Source: Branchiostoma floridae (taxonomy: Eukaryota > Chordata > Leptocardii > Amphioxiformes > Branchiostomatidae). From it: a DNA stretch of 64,000 nucleotides. The stretch lies in the NCBI RefSeq assembly GCF_000003815.2, contig NC_049997.1:13587567-13651566 (forward strand), given 5' to 3'. Below are positions 10,427 through 25,400 of this stretch, piece by piece; position 1 is the stretch's first letter, and every line of letters begins with the position of its first letter. The notes under the pieces were generated by a model. That model was not told where the DNA came from. It worked only from the letters and a program-made list of their open reading frames with translations, and ran no database searches. Made by a program: the position numbers and the translations under genes.

Positions 10427-13400
10427 TCATGAAGCTCCACTCATCCCCTCCAGGTACAGGAAGTAGGGAATGTAAGCCATGTACTCCATATACGTGACGG
10501 GGGAGTGCTCAATCTGAAACACAGAACAGTTCATCCATGAACAAGAAATCCCAGACCTCTTTCCTCTATGAAGTTCTTATTTTAGTTTCTTGAATTCCCT
10601 GTTTTCTTCACAATAAGATGTACGATCATTTTGAATTTCTCACTGATTCTGTCAAATGCATTTTTCCCCACTGACTTCCTCAAGGCAACAGACATACGAG
10701 AAATCCGAGACCTCATTCCTCTGAATTTCTTTTTTTTAGTTTCTTGAATTCCCTGTTTTCTTCACAATAAGAATTGTATGATCATTTTGAATTTCCAACT
10801 GATTCTGTCAAATGCATTTTTTGAACTGGCTCCCATAAGGCAGCAGACATGCATATATTAGTAGCTTGCATTCTATTTGATTTCAATTAATCATGTGACT
10901 ATTATTCTATTAATAATTATAACTGCTAGATGCTATATCACAAGAGTTATGTTCGTGAATCCTGCACATAAAAACAAATACTGGACATTTTGTACTTGTG
11001 TCCAGTAATACCATTCTTACCTTTTCTAAAGCGGAGTAGATTTGTGCCTGTAATCTTTGGTCTGACTGTAGATCTCTTCCTAGTGTTGTAGACAGGATTC
11101 CCTGTGGACAGAACACAAGTAGGGACCAGATCAGACCATGTTACAAAATCGTTCAAAATCTATATGCATTGGACAGGAATCGAGCTCATGGCCAAATGCA
11201 AGACACTGCATTTCCTCTCTCTGTAAGGCCATTACAGTGGGTTCACTTTGAGCTTGACTCTTTGCCTTGCAGAGATTTGGATAGTTCTCTTTTCAAAATG
11301 TTTGAGGTAACGTTTTATTGTTACAAATCCACTAATGTCAAGCCCACTTGTAATTGTATTACCAACAAACTTCTCTTGGTTATAAGATTTGCATTACTAC
11401 CTTCCTATTAAACATTTAGTACCACATCATTTAATTGTGCACAACCTATTTCCAATGGTATCCATTTTTTATTAAAGACTTCATCCGTTCTTGGTGTTAA
11501 AATACAATAAAGCTGAATTTGCAGTACATGATCATTGCTGTCACATTATTGTAGTTCTGTAAATGCATTTAAGTTCGCGGGGATTCAATTTCGCGGTAGC
11601 GGGAAAAAGGACTTTTCGTGGTGGTTTTAAGTTCGTGGCAACACCATAGACAGCAGTCTCATACCATAATAGAAAAATGTTTGCGGTGGTTTTAAGTTCG
11701 CGGTGAAGTGGTCACCGCAAAAACCGCAAACATTAATCCACCGCGAACATTTCTGCATTTACAGTACATTGTATTTTATTGTATTACCTGTAATGAGTTC
11801 ATAGTTATCGACCCTGTCTGCTGTCTGTCAACAGAGGAAAACAACTCCTGTGGAATAAAAGGAATATGGGTCCATGATTACTGACTGAGAGTATGTTCTT
11901 AATCTTTAGTAGCATGGCAAGCATTATGTTTTTATCAACCACAAATTGGAAGGTGTCAAGAGCATTATTTAAAAAAAAACAATAGTGTAAAAGAATTGAC
12001 AAGTTTTAGAATGTATAAAAACATCACTATACAGATGATGACATGACAAAACTTAATATCTTATCTGTCTGGAGTGACCAGTGGGGTCAAAGATGAAGTT
12101 CAAAACATATTCTTTAAGCTTCTCAATGTTAGTGATAGCTGAAGAACTGTTCAACACCCTTAGCTTAATTGTACCTTATACAATATCTACAATTAGCTTA
12201 ACAGCATCTCAGTTATCATGTATCAAAGTATAATTATATTTCAGCCATACATAGTATGGTGAAATATATTGTATTCGTAATGTTTCTTCTTTCTTCTTTC
12301 TTTCTTTCTTTCTCCTGTCAAATCTTCAAAGTGATTCATCTCCGCCGTTCCTGGACCGAATGACCTGAAATTTGGCACAGGTGTAGAATGGGCCAATACC
12401 TTGATGCGTTTTTCTCAGTTTTTTTTCATATCTGCCTCTAAAATGATTTTATTGAGATTTTTTGGACAATTTTAGACCAAAACTGTATATTTTGGCCCCT
12501 GTACCCTGGTATTACAACCAAATGAGCTGAAATTTGACAGAGATGTGCCTTGATAATGCCCCCATATAAATTCAATAACACTTTTGGTGTACAGTACAAC
12601 AAAATGCTTATTTTTGCGAGTTTTTGACCAATTTTTGACCAAAAAAGGACACTTTTGGCCCCTGTACCCTGGTATTACAACCAAATGAGCTGAAATTTGA
12701 CAGAGATGTGCCTTGATAATGCCCCCATATAAATTCAATAACACTTTTGGTGTACAGTACAACAAAATGCTTATTTTTGCGATTTTTTTACCAATTTTTG
12801 ACCAAAAAATGACACTTTTGGCTCCTGTACCTTGGTATTGCAACCGAATGAGCTGAAATTTGACACAGATGTGCCTTGATAATCCCTTCATATAAATTCA
12901 ATAACACTTTTGGTGTACAGTGCAACAAAATGCTTATTTTTGCGATTTTTGGCCAATTTTTGACCCAAAAAAGGACACTTTTGGCTCCTGTACCCTGGTA
13001 TTACAATTAAATGACCTGAAATTTGGTATAGATAGGCATTAGATACTTAGTAACAAGATTCAAGTAAAATTTTTGACATAAACAACTTTAAAATGATTAA
13101 TTTTGGCACTTTTCTGAGGGGAAATTTGTTTTCTTTTGGCGTCCTGACGTGACCTTCCGTGACCCCGCACAGAGCCACACCTGTGCGCGTCAGCCGGAGA
13201 GTTAATTGAATCAAAGACCTAGCTAATCAGCGAAGAGGAATTTGGCAAATGATCAACGCATCATCTTCTCCAGTTACATGTTGCTGTTACAGCTTACCTT
13301 TGCCACTTCTTCTGTGTAAATTATTATGTCTCTCTGGTCCTGCTAAAAACAATTAATATCGTAATTGGAACACACCGCGGAATTGCACGGAGAACGGGCA

Positions 13401-16400
13401 CGTGGTTGGAAGGGGGTGCACTATACCGGCCGAACGAAACACGGCACAATTAACTGCCTCTGTGTACCTTTATATATCCTCTGTTGTTCCTTTCTTTCCT
13501 GTTAGTAGTTGCACAAAACAAAAATCTGCATGAGCATACAAAAAGTCATGAGAAAATGGGCGTATACTGACAAGAATTTTCATTTAATTTTGGTCCGTCA
13601 TAACCGCTATGACGTAAAACTTTAATGCTGGCCGTAGCATTAAAAATGGCGGGAAAATGGCGGCGTACGTTCAATTTGACCCATTCAGTCGTAGATCCGG
13701 GCTATAATGCAACGGTTCCTCACACTTTTGCACGAGTTGTAGGTCACCAAAAGAAATTCAAGATTGCTGTTGAATCATGCTCGTCTTGTGCCGTGAGCAC
13801 ATGTGATTATTATCTACAAATCTGGCGATGAACGTGACAGTGTGTTTGTCCCACGACGAGCTCGCCTGCCCCGAAAATGACCTGAAAACTTTTGGCCTTG
13901 TTGTCTTCGAATGCATTGTTATCGATGCTTTGTAAATTATGTATTGGACACCTAGATGTCTGAAGTGTGCATACCCCATAAAGTACTGTAAAAGGCTTAA
14001 TTACAGCACTTTTTTTAGGGGAAATTGGTTTTCTTTCGTTCTCCATGCCATGACCTTTCGGACGTTCACCCCACAGAGCCGACATCTGCACCTGCGTCTA
14101 GCCGGCAGGAAGAGTTAATTCAATTAATGGTTCAGCCAATCAGCGAAGAGGAAAGCGAAGGCTAATTAATATTCATAAGCGGGACCACACAATACGTTAA
14201 CTTGAAGACTCAGGCCGTACAGACTTCTCGCCAGGATTTTTTCAAAGCGTCGGACAGGGGTCCGGGGGCCGCCGAATGTCCCTGGCGGGGTCCAGGGGCA
14301 GGGCCACTGTGGGAGGGACCCAGGTGGGCGAAGCCCCCCCGGAAGCTCTTGCATTTTACACTATTGAGAAGGCTTCTTTTATCAGTTTTTTTAGGGCCAT
14401 ATCTACGATAATCGTAGCAGTCACTTACTTCTCTTCAGCAGTTTGACTTTAAAATATTTCGGGTCAAAGCTTCAAAGACAACTAAAACCTCATAAACAAC
14501 AAACTTTACTTAGCTCAACAGTATACAAAAATATTGTACGGGTTGCCATCCTTAGTTGAAGCGCTTATTTATAGCGCTAGTATCTTTGCTGCGCCGTTAG
14601 CCGCCGTGCGACTTTTGTTGACGGTCTAATATCCCTACGTCGCCGCCTCGCTGATATTCCCACGGACATGTTTCAAGAAAAATACCCAGCAAAAAAACGC
14701 TGTTCTGCGTCAAATTCTATTCTATAAAAGATGTGGGACTCCGTGTTACAGTCTAAATATTTTGTAGAAGCACCGCTGTAGGAAAGAAGGTCCAAGCAAT
14801 GTAAAACATCACGTAGCATGAAGTTCGCTGTCAACTGGCACACAGCACATGACTGTTTGAAACTCTAAGTCTAATCAACAGCCGTGTTTGATTGATAGCC
14901 GGCGGTCCTTTGATGAAGTCGGCGAAAGGTGCGTTAGTTAGAAAATCTGCGTTTAGTTTTGATACGTAATTATAAGTTAGACAGTGGCGAGAATGATTAT
15001 TTTCTCATCAATATTTCTCTTCAGAATTATTTGAACTTAATTGTACATCTAAACAATTGGCTTACCTGTGCAATGTTTATATGATTAATGATCAGTGTAC
15101 TGAAATCATGTGTAACGTATGGCTCCTAGTCAATAGATCAGCATTTTCTCTATAGTGACCACCTGTCTATAGTGGCCACATTTCCTAGTGCTGTTGTTGT
15201 TTGACATAAACTTTGAACATTTAAATTGTAAGTAACTTTAAACTGCCAGAGTTTCAGCCCAATAAAACACTCTCAGCGCCAGGGTATGAACAGACTGACC
15301 AGACAGACGAAAATAAATCCTCGAACAAGGTTCAATCGTATCTTCCGGGTCTGGCAGGAAGTTGTTAAACTAAAATAAGAATAGGCTCGATGGCTGACTG
15401 CATACAAAGTAAAACAGTTTAACAGTTTTACAGCTTGAAGAAAACAAACGCTCCTACAGTACCTGCACCTGCTTGATAATTATTAAATCGTATGCCCTAC
15501 TTGAATAAAAAAAGTTCACTGCAATAATAAATGTACCCACATCACAAGGAGCTTATACTTTTTTAAACTTACACCTAGTTATCGTACTGAAAATTGTTAA
15601 TGACATTACATGAAGTCATTCAACAATTTTCAGTCATGATGAAAATTTTCTGAATGGAAGGTGTGATTATTGTCATTTTCTGAAAAATAGAAGCAAGCTC
15701 TGTTTTTACCTGGAATCAATTCACAATACCAGTCCACTTTGGGGGATAATGTACTGTTAATATGATGTTCCATTTTTGCGCAGGGATGATTTGGAACAGT
15801 CCAATGTTGCGTGGGAAGGGGTATGGCTGAAATATGCTGTATTTGCTCTTAAGCAAATGTCGGCCTTTCTAGTTTTCTTTCAAGTTGGTAGGTACTGCAA
15901 TACTCACCACATATTGAGTGATAGACTCTGAGAGTGCTCCAAAGTCTATCTGTTCATACATCTCACGCATGGTGTTCCTGTAGAGGTGGATCATGGTATA
16001 TCAATCAATGATGATGTCATCATATAACCTGCTGATGCTGACCAATGAAAAGGCTCCATTTTCTCATTACCACCATTCAGTAATCTGTTTGTGCTTTGCA
16101 AACTTAGTGGTTGACATTCTGTGTTATAGGAACTGACCATCCTATATGACACTGTATACACTTCAAGGCAGGTCATTAACCCAACATTTATTGTATATAA
16201 ATGACTTAAACCTCTATCAACATGTGACGTTAAAAGTTCTGCCACAATCTAAACTGGAAAACAAAGACACTTTGTTGAATAGTTATCCTGACAACGTTTA
16301 AATCTAGCTTTAAAAGATACTTTTAATAAGTATATGAGATGTTGAGTGGTCCCACACCAGAGTTTTCCTACTCACCCAACCCTTGACATGGTCTCACACA

Positions 16401-19400
16401 GGAGACTCAGACTGATGAACTCCTCCAGTCCAAAGAAAGTGGAGGAACTGGTGATGTCGTACACCTGTGGGGTTAGAAATGAGCAGTCAAAACTTACAAA
16501 AAAGATGGATTAGGAAGAGAAAAACATTTCAGTAGAATGACAGAAGATTCAAATACCAAATAGAAATAATGTAGTGCTTACCTTAAATGATCAGAGAATA
16601 AATTTGCTTAAAATCAGGTCAAATCTATCCCTGTTCTTTATTCATAGGGAAAGTATGGCAAATTTACCTGTTTGACGTATTTGCTTTGAGCTTTGGACAA
16701 GTTCTCTGGCATCTGTGTTTTCATCTCTGCAAATGTGATATGCCTTAAAGAAACAAACAACAACACATAAACAAAAACATAATTGATATAAACAAAAATA
16801 AATAAACAACAACAACAAATATTGATACCACATAGCATTGGTACAATTAAAGACAACATATCTAACACCTTTTTTATCCTTGAATAACTTATAGCCTTCA
16901 TTATAAGGCCTTTTTTACCTGCAGAAAGCAACCAATGGCATTACTCTGCACCATGGTGCTGAAATGCCATCCTTTGGTGCTAAGACTTTTTCATCCTTCA
17001 TAAGATGTCACAAATATGCAAATTATACAAACAATATTGTAATGTGAATGCTTGCAGTAACAATGTGTGATTTGCCTTTGTGTGCATACATGATAAATTA
17101 TTATGCAAATGGATGCCTGATTCAGACAGCACACATGCAAATCTTAAGGTGGTTTTATTTTTATGGGGACCTTTCCACTGCAAGTTCATAGCACTGCAAA
17201 TACACTACTGTGCTTCAGAATCAACACAATGTTAAGACCTCTTTCCTCATTATGCAAAATAAAGTTGATGCAAAATAAATGAATTGAAGTAATAGTAAAA
17301 CATAACAGAGTGATGTAGTCCTTACCCATCCTTGTCTGTGTCCAGTTTCTTGAACTGTCTCTCATACATGGCCTTCTCTGTCTCTGACACCAGTCTGCTC
17401 AGTTTTGTGGTCTGAAACAATACAATCATTCAGGATATGAAATTCAGGAAATGCTGCAAAAACTAATAACCATTTAAAAACAATTATCAATTCTCTCTAT
17501 AGCATTTCACAGGTAGTAACAATAATAATTACAGTACAAAAAACATAAACTTACATACTCAGAAAAGGGCTAGTGCAGGTTAAGCCTAGGTAGACTTCAG
17601 CTATGTATACAACTCCAATTTTACCAATTATAATCTGAATAATTATGCAGGTGTTATTTCAAGCACTGTCTTATAATGTAAACAACAACAAAAAAGAAGT
17701 TCCCACATTATTGAAAGCCAAGGAATTTCTTTAAGTTGTACAGTACCTGTAGCAGGTTGGAGGAGACATCTTTCTCAGGACTGGCTGTAGCGATGCTGGG
17801 TTCCATGTCCATCTGTTCCTCCCCTTCATCAAGTCTGTCAGGAAGATAACATCAAAACACATCAGTCTGTCGTCATATTCATGCTCTAACCTGGTTATAG
17901 GTGATATGAAACCCCATTCAGGAATGTGGATGCATGAAGGCACTGTGTTGTTCCTACAGTGCTAGGGTTATTTCTGGATATTCGGCCAAATACTGGCAAG
18001 TACATGTATTATAAGATTCAAGTTAAGTTTTACTCTATACCTTTATTTTGTACTATATAGTTGTTGCCATTCATTGTGCCGTGTACAATTGTCGTGCAAT
18101 AATTTTTCATTCATATCTGTCAAACATGGGTACCAACATGGGTAACCATCCTTCATATAGTAACTGCTTGCTCAATCATTTTCTGTGCTTAGCAAATGAA
18201 AAGATTGAGTCAGTGGGTTACTATGGAGGATAGTACCCTGGCTAAACATGCAGTCATAAAATCATTGTAAGTCAGCATGGTAAAGCTAAAGTCATAATCA
18301 TAATATAGCTAACGTTAGGGACCGTACGATATTTATCGGGGGGGGGGAGGGCTGGTGCATTGGAAGTCGGATCAAAAAATTTTTTGATGGCCCTCCCCCC
18401 CATCCTCCCCCGGGAAAATTTGGATTTTCAAACCCTCTAAAACAGAATTTCCTGCAATTTGAGAGGAAAATTATGCCCTTGAGATTGGATGCCGGTTGCT
18501 TTTTTTACTCTCGTTTTTCAGTAATCGACGTCCGCCCTCCCCCAAAAATATGTTATAACTATAAGCTCGGGGAATCAGCAGTCCGTGATCTGGCCCGGGT
18601 ATTATTTGTCCAGTCATGTCTATATGAAAATTCTGGGTTTTTGATGCTTCCAAACAGGGCTCTAGCCAGTGAGTTCGTCAGCCCATGGAAAAATCCTGCC
18701 AATTTTTTTCCGACATTGAATAAAGAATGCCTACCTCGTGCGATCGATGTTGCGCCCTCCCGCATCAAATGCTAGTAGTTTTTCCAGAGGATAAAATAAC
18801 GGCGCCATCACACCTTGTGTTTTTTTTTTTTCTATTTTGCCCGATGATTTTACTAAAATTTATCATTTATCGAATCGGTCGGGTTTTACAAGGCCGCGCC
18901 GTCATTTTCCACGAGCGTGCGTTTGTTTCGTGCGACCTCAGGTAACCCCGTTTTCGGCGTGAAATCTTTGGCTCACCGCTGGATTTCTTTTTACATAGAG
19001 ACCAAGAACGTTAAACATTATACGAAGGACGGTGATCTGCTGCGTCTTTGGCAGTGATCAGTGCCGGTGTAGCCTTGAAGGAGTAGCCAGAAAAGACGTC
19101 CTAACGTGCTGGGCGCTGCGATCGACAGTCCGTCTGGGGAGGGGGGCGTGCCGCGCCATGTGCCACAGACGCTTAAAAACAATATTGCGGCCCCTTTTCT
19201 GCCGCAAATTTTGTCCTTTTGAAACAAAAGAAATGTTGTAAATAAAAAATAAAGTGTATAGTTTTGGATCTTCACATATTTACCGCGCACCGCTTTTGTA
19301 ACTTAAATATTTGGGGAAACTCAGCCGAGCCGAGTGCGTCTTTCCAGAAAAAAAAAGTCCGGAGACGGAATGACGTATGCCTGGCGGGAACGCTGGTCCA

Positions 19401-22400
19401 GGGCAGCGCCACTTTGGGGGACCTAGGGGGGCGAAGCCCCCCGGAAGCTCTTGCATTTTAGGCTATTCAGAAGGCTTATTTTATCAGTTTTAGGGCCATG
19501 TCAAGATATCAAAACAACAAATAGTATAAACAATTCTTTCAAAAAAATTAACATGGCCCTCCCCCTATCTCAAAAGAAAAGTAACATGGCCCTCCCCCCA
19601 GCTCAAAAAAAATTAACATGGCCCTCCCCCCCTAACGCACCAGCCCTCCCCCCCTGATAAATATCGTACAGTCCCTTAGATATTCTAAAAGTTTAATCAA
19701 CATGCTTCAAGGGAAATAAAACTAGACTTTTAATTAAGAAAGTCAAGGGGAAAAGTGTCTCACTTGTCCTCAGCCACATCGCCAGCCAATGAGACACTCT
19801 GTATCTCCATCTGAGCCTCTGCAGGCTCTGGTTCAGGCTCCACCATAGGGGGGAGAGGGGCAGGTCTGTAAGGAAGGTGATAGAAAGTTCAAATCATGTC
19901 TCTCTAATTGATGGTAAAATCATAATCATTTTAAGAAAACTTGATGTGGTCAGCCAAGATGTGGTCAGTGTTGCTATTCAGCGAAATATTGAAATTTACA
20001 ACAGAACAACAGGGTTGCCAAGGTTTTAGCCATATGGATGTTATCATGAATTTACCGAAAATGAATTCTGATAGTTAAATCTCTTTATGTGTAAAGAAAT
20101 TAAGGAATGTCATGGCTATCATTACAAAATGCAGTTCTGGCAAGGGATACATTTTCTTTTTAGAATGTCTCAGTCTAACTTATAGCTAATGCGTGTCCCA
20201 AAATTAGTACTTCATATCCTCACTATAGATTAACTTGACCAGAAAATTAGAATAGCAACCACACTGTGCTAGCAAAAAGAAAGAAATATAAAAACATTGT
20301 TCCTGCAAGGCATTAGAAGGAGTTCTCCTTACTCAGGTTGTGGTTCTGGTTCTCTCTCTTCAGGCTCATGATCACTGGCGGACTGTTCCACTGCTGGTTC
20401 AGGGATGGGGGGTGGTGGCTCCGGTGGAGGGGCAGATTCTAAAGGTCTTCCTACAATTGGACAACGTCAGTAGATAACTACCGGGACCACAAGGACGACT
20501 CCAGAGTGGGGATAATCGCAACTCGGTTTAATGTACTTCTGACTGGCTTCACAACATCATGGCGGAGAACATCAAGGGACATTACCTCATTACCATATTG
20601 GTGACATAACAGTAAGGTGCTTTAGGTGACGTCATATTCATAACATACCTGTGGAGGTGAGGTCATAACATAACACAACTGTGGCGCAAGGAAATATTAA
20701 CCCTGTGGCTATAAATCTGTTGCCTTCCTTCCCAAACATTTTAGAATAAAAATGCCTAATACAGTCAAACCTGCCCAAGTCGACCACCCGGGGGACCGGA
20801 CAAAAGCGGTCGATTTGGACAGGTGGTCGCTGAGAAGAGTATGGACTCAAAACATGCCCGATGCAAAGTATAAATGGTTTCCGTTGTGTTGAATGGAAAA
20901 TAGCAAGCACACTGCACGCGCGCAAAGAATCGAGGTCGTTAATGTCAAATACAACACGCACACTGTAAATTGTAAATTTAACCCCAAGCTTTTGTCAAGG
21001 TTTTATACGATACAGTGTTTTAAAGCTCAGGTATTTGTACACTAATGTTTTAAACAGTAAGGGAACTTTGATGCTGTCAGTTAACTACCAAAAAAGCATT
21101 TATGCGTCGCTATGTTCTTGATCTGAAATAACTACGGTGCACACTTTCGAATTCGATGCCCGGTACGTCCCGATAGCGTACTTACCCACAGGGTGAATGT
21201 ATGCAGTACAGTTGGGCAAAAGCACTCACACGTACAGATTTTTCTTAAAAAGGTATGAGCTACACAGATCTTTCTTAAAAAAGAATGAGGCTATACGTTT
21301 CAGCATTCGTTCACTTTATCATGATAAAGATTTTTAAAAAAATTCTATAACAACTAAATTCGGATTTTCTTACAACGACTTCGGCACAAAATCGCGCTAG
21401 TTATCATCCAAAATGGATGAAAACCTCAATTTTGAAAATGATGCGGTCGTTATGGGTCCCAATTTGGGCCGGTCGCGGTCGCGTTGGCCAGGTGGTCGTT
21501 GAGAAAAGGTCGCTTAATGCTTAAGTCAATGGGGAAAAAAATCGGGACTGAGAAAAAGCGGTCGAAATGGCCAGGTGGTCGCTGAGAAGAGGTGGTCGCT
21601 CGGGCAGGTTTGACTGTATATATAAAACAACACTTCTTGATTGTGAAGCAAAAAGAAAACTCACTGGAAGGTCTCATTGTATCCTTCTTCACCCTCCCAC
21701 CAATGGCAGAGTCCAGTGACTCCTGATCGCTCAGCTCGGACGGGATGTCCCGCGTCGGCCTGCGAGGGGTGCGTATGGTGACATGTCGTCTGACCTTTGA
21801 CTCCCGGAGGTCGCCATCTTCGGGCTGAGACAGCCTGCTGTTGACTGGTGGGGCTGGAACTGAAATGGGCAGATACAAACTGTACATCTAGAAAACATTT
21901 GCATGCAGTGGTTTGTTTTGCTGGAGACCTCTCATCAAGTATAGCATCATCTACAATGTATTGGCTACTCATTTAAGTTGTCTTGAGGATGTCTGAAGCA
22001 CATTTAGTTGTTGTTGTTTTTTCATCAAAAACGTTTTAGTTTCAAATTTAGTACTGTTGAGGAAAAAAAAGTCACACTTACCTTTAGGCTCTCTGACTAC
22101 AGGTGGTCTCTTTGTAAAGTGGTCCCTGGAACACAAAGTGAATTGTATTTTCACAGAGTTGTTTTGAATCATGGATATTTTGTGTGTTGTACTTGCATAC
22201 TCTCAAGGAGACAGTTAACCTTGCCAAGATGGATGTATTCAGTACCATTTGTGTGTTTGTAGACAGCTATCAAAACTTGACCAGATGTAGGTAGATCTTT
22301 ATAATTTTTGGTATGTCAAGAGGTGTCAGCAAAACAATTTAGGTTCATTATAACCCACCTGGAGGCCTCCTGTGGTACTGCAGCAGTATGGAAAAACCCT

Positions 22401-25400
22401 AAAATGAGTCTGATTATTGAATTTTGTTTTATGACTTAGTTTGCTCCATTTTGTTTGTCTTACTCCATTTTGCTCCTTTCTGTTCCATTTCATATTTTCT
22501 ATACACCACTGAAATTCACACAATGACAGCAGTACAGCAATACCACATTGAGGCAATGCCCTGAAAACTATGCTAGACAGATGCACTGACATAAGAAGGA
22601 AATGAGAATGAAAGGAATACAAAGAATAAAAGAGAAACAAAGAAAGAAAACTTAAAGACACTTACTCTGGGAACCTGAAGCCCCTGCCCATGTATGTCTC
22701 CTTGGCAGCAGGAGGAAGGATGATGGTCTTCAGTTTCTGTACCTCAGCAGCAATGTCATATCTGGGGAATAACATAGAAGAGTGTGATTGACTATCAAAG
22801 AAGAGAAATCAGTAATACTATGTGCTATTTTTTATAGTCTCGTGCAGGAATGTCTCCAGGACCTGTCCCTCTGTCCTGGGATGGAAATTTGCTTGTTGGG
22901 ATGGACAAAAATTGTATCAAATCCATCCCAAAAAACTGAACTGAAGTACAAAGTTGACGAAAATGTGTTTTCATACGATTGAAATGACAGATCTTACATG
23001 TAAAATCAACGCTATTGGCTAAACAGCCAAACAATAAGAGGGATGAGAAAAAAGCTTTAGCTGGAGACTGGCCTACTTTGGTGTGACTTGGCCACCTGTG
23101 ACCTGAGCATAAGATAAATGTTCGAGAATGGAACAATTTGTCCGAAGAAACTGTACAGTCCCCATCCCTGGCCCGTTTCATTCTAAAAGTATCCAGTGCC
23201 TCCTAGAGCATTAGTGGTGACCTCTGACCCCAACATGTCAATTATTGCCGAAGACTCGGCAGCTGGACATTACGGGAAGAAGAAGAATGGTCAGATAGAT
23301 ACCAAGGTGGGTCTGTCAGACAGTAGCGATTGTCTATGGGGTGGAATAAACAGGGCTAGGATTGAGTGCCCTCTAAGTTTACTCTGCATGTCCCTTTTTC
23401 AAATTTCCCATTGTCTTTCAATTCACAGTTTAACAACTTTCTTCAAATTGTATCCCACAGCTGCCACCATGTCAGTTATTGAACTACAAGGGATGCGAGG
23501 GACGACACGGATGAGTCTAAATCGCTGCTTGGTTTAATGGCGTGTGCCTAAACTCAGAACAAGATGGCGGAAGGGAGGGTCTTTTTAGCGAATGCCCACA
23601 AACGCCCACTCTAGAGAAGTCCGCGCTGCACGAATCTCATTTTTTTTGCTTGGAATATGTCCACGTTGTGCTCCCATGTATTAATCCTGAGTTTCAAGTC
23701 AATCCATTGACCCGAAGTGACATAAATCAAAGTTTTCGATTCTCGATGGTCTTTTTAGCGAACGCCCAGCAAAATGTCTTTTTAGCGAATGCCCACTATA
23801 TCCACAAAAATATCGGCCGTCGCGCAACGACACCTAAACCTACCGCCACAAACATGTTCAAGATGGTGTCCCATTGATGTGTACGGAGTTTCCGTGCTTT
23901 ACAAGCATTTTAAGTCCCTGTTTTTGGTCAAAATGTACGGCGACGATACTACCATACTTTAACTATAGCAATTCAAAATGGCGGGCACTAGTCATGTGAC
24001 CTCCTTGCGGGACTGTTCTATAAGTATCGCGGGAGGGACTGTTGTAGCATAGCTTCTCATACAACCATTTTAGAGTGAATTCTGAACAAGATTTTCATTT
24101 CATAGTGCTATCATCTGACTGACATTTACAATGTGGTCATTTTTTCTGCGCCATTATTACCCAGGTTTGAGGAACTTAGTGCAAATATGGATATTGATTC
24201 ACCTCAGTGCCCAACTAATGTACAAAAGGCTCAGACACATTAGTGTTATAAACCTGAATAGGGGCAGGTAACCAATACTAGAAAAACATAGCTATTTATT
24301 ATTAACAATACTATTTACATTATCATAATAACTCTTCACCAAACTGGACTTTTCTTATCTTTATTTATCACAGAAACATTGCTACAATGAGGATTTGATT
24401 AGGTGAGTATCTGTTACAGTGTGTACAAACTTATTTCAAATACAAAAATGTATTTCGTTTCACTTCCTAAATATTTTTAAAGTATTGGAAGAAGTTGACA
24501 CATAAACAATATTAATTGCATTATTTATGTGCAGTAAAATGTGACCACATGCTATCAATAGCCTAATAAAATGTTGGTGTTGGAACATGGCACAAGCGGG
24601 CTCCTCTTCTGAGTACAGAAAGGAAATGTTTTATAACATTTAGTTATGACGTAGAAAATTTAAATTGTAAAATGTACCTTTATTAACATTTACAAACAAA
24701 TTGTTTTTTTCTCTTCTTAATAAATGACAACAATACAGGTAAGTAAGGTGTGTTTCCTTTTATAACAGGCCAGGTAAGATGCCGTACAGGTAAGTAAGGT
24801 GTGTTTCCTTTTATAGCAGACCAGGTAAGACACCGTACAGGTGAGTAAGGTGTGTTTCCTTGACTACAGACTAGGTAAGAAACCTTACAGGTGAGCAACG
24901 TGTATTTCCTTTCATTACAGACCAGGTAAGACACCATACAGGTGAGTAACGTGTAGTTCCTTTGATTACAGACCAGGTAAGACACCGTACAGGTGAGTAA
25001 CGTGTGTTTCCTTGACTACAGACTAGGTAAGACACCGTACAGGTGAGTAACGTGTATTTCCTTTGATTACAGACCAGGTAAGACACCGTACAGGTGAGTA
25101 AGGTGTGTTTCCTTGACTACAGGCCAGGTAAGACACCATACAGGTAAGTAAGGTGTGTTTCCTTTTATAACAGACCAGGTAAGACACCGTACAGGTGAGT
25201 AACGTGTATTTCCTTTGATTACAGACCAGGTAAGACACCATACAGGTGAGTAACGTGTATTTCCTTTGATTACAGACCAGGTAAGACACCGTACAGGTGA
25301 GTAAGGTGTGTTTCCTTGACTACAGACTAGGTAAGACACCGTACAGGTGAGTAACGTGTATTTCCTTTGATTACAGACCAGGTAAGACACCATACAGGTG

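Noticed and set aside
12472-12891. 139-codon minus-strand ORF
   Set aside because: It falls inside the 163-bp tandem repeat in an intron, and the unit is not a multiple of three.
22362-22380. 19-nt exon between 22666 and 22125 of the EF-hand gene (TACCACAGGAGGCCTCCAG with GT–AG borders)
   Set aside because: Including it would end in phase 0, after which exon 22125-22082 hits a stop. Direct joining of 22666 to 22125 keeps the frame.
23542-23877. ORF duplicated at 27552-27893
   Set aside because: Both copies are the inverted arms of the foldback element; no domain or start context supports a protein.
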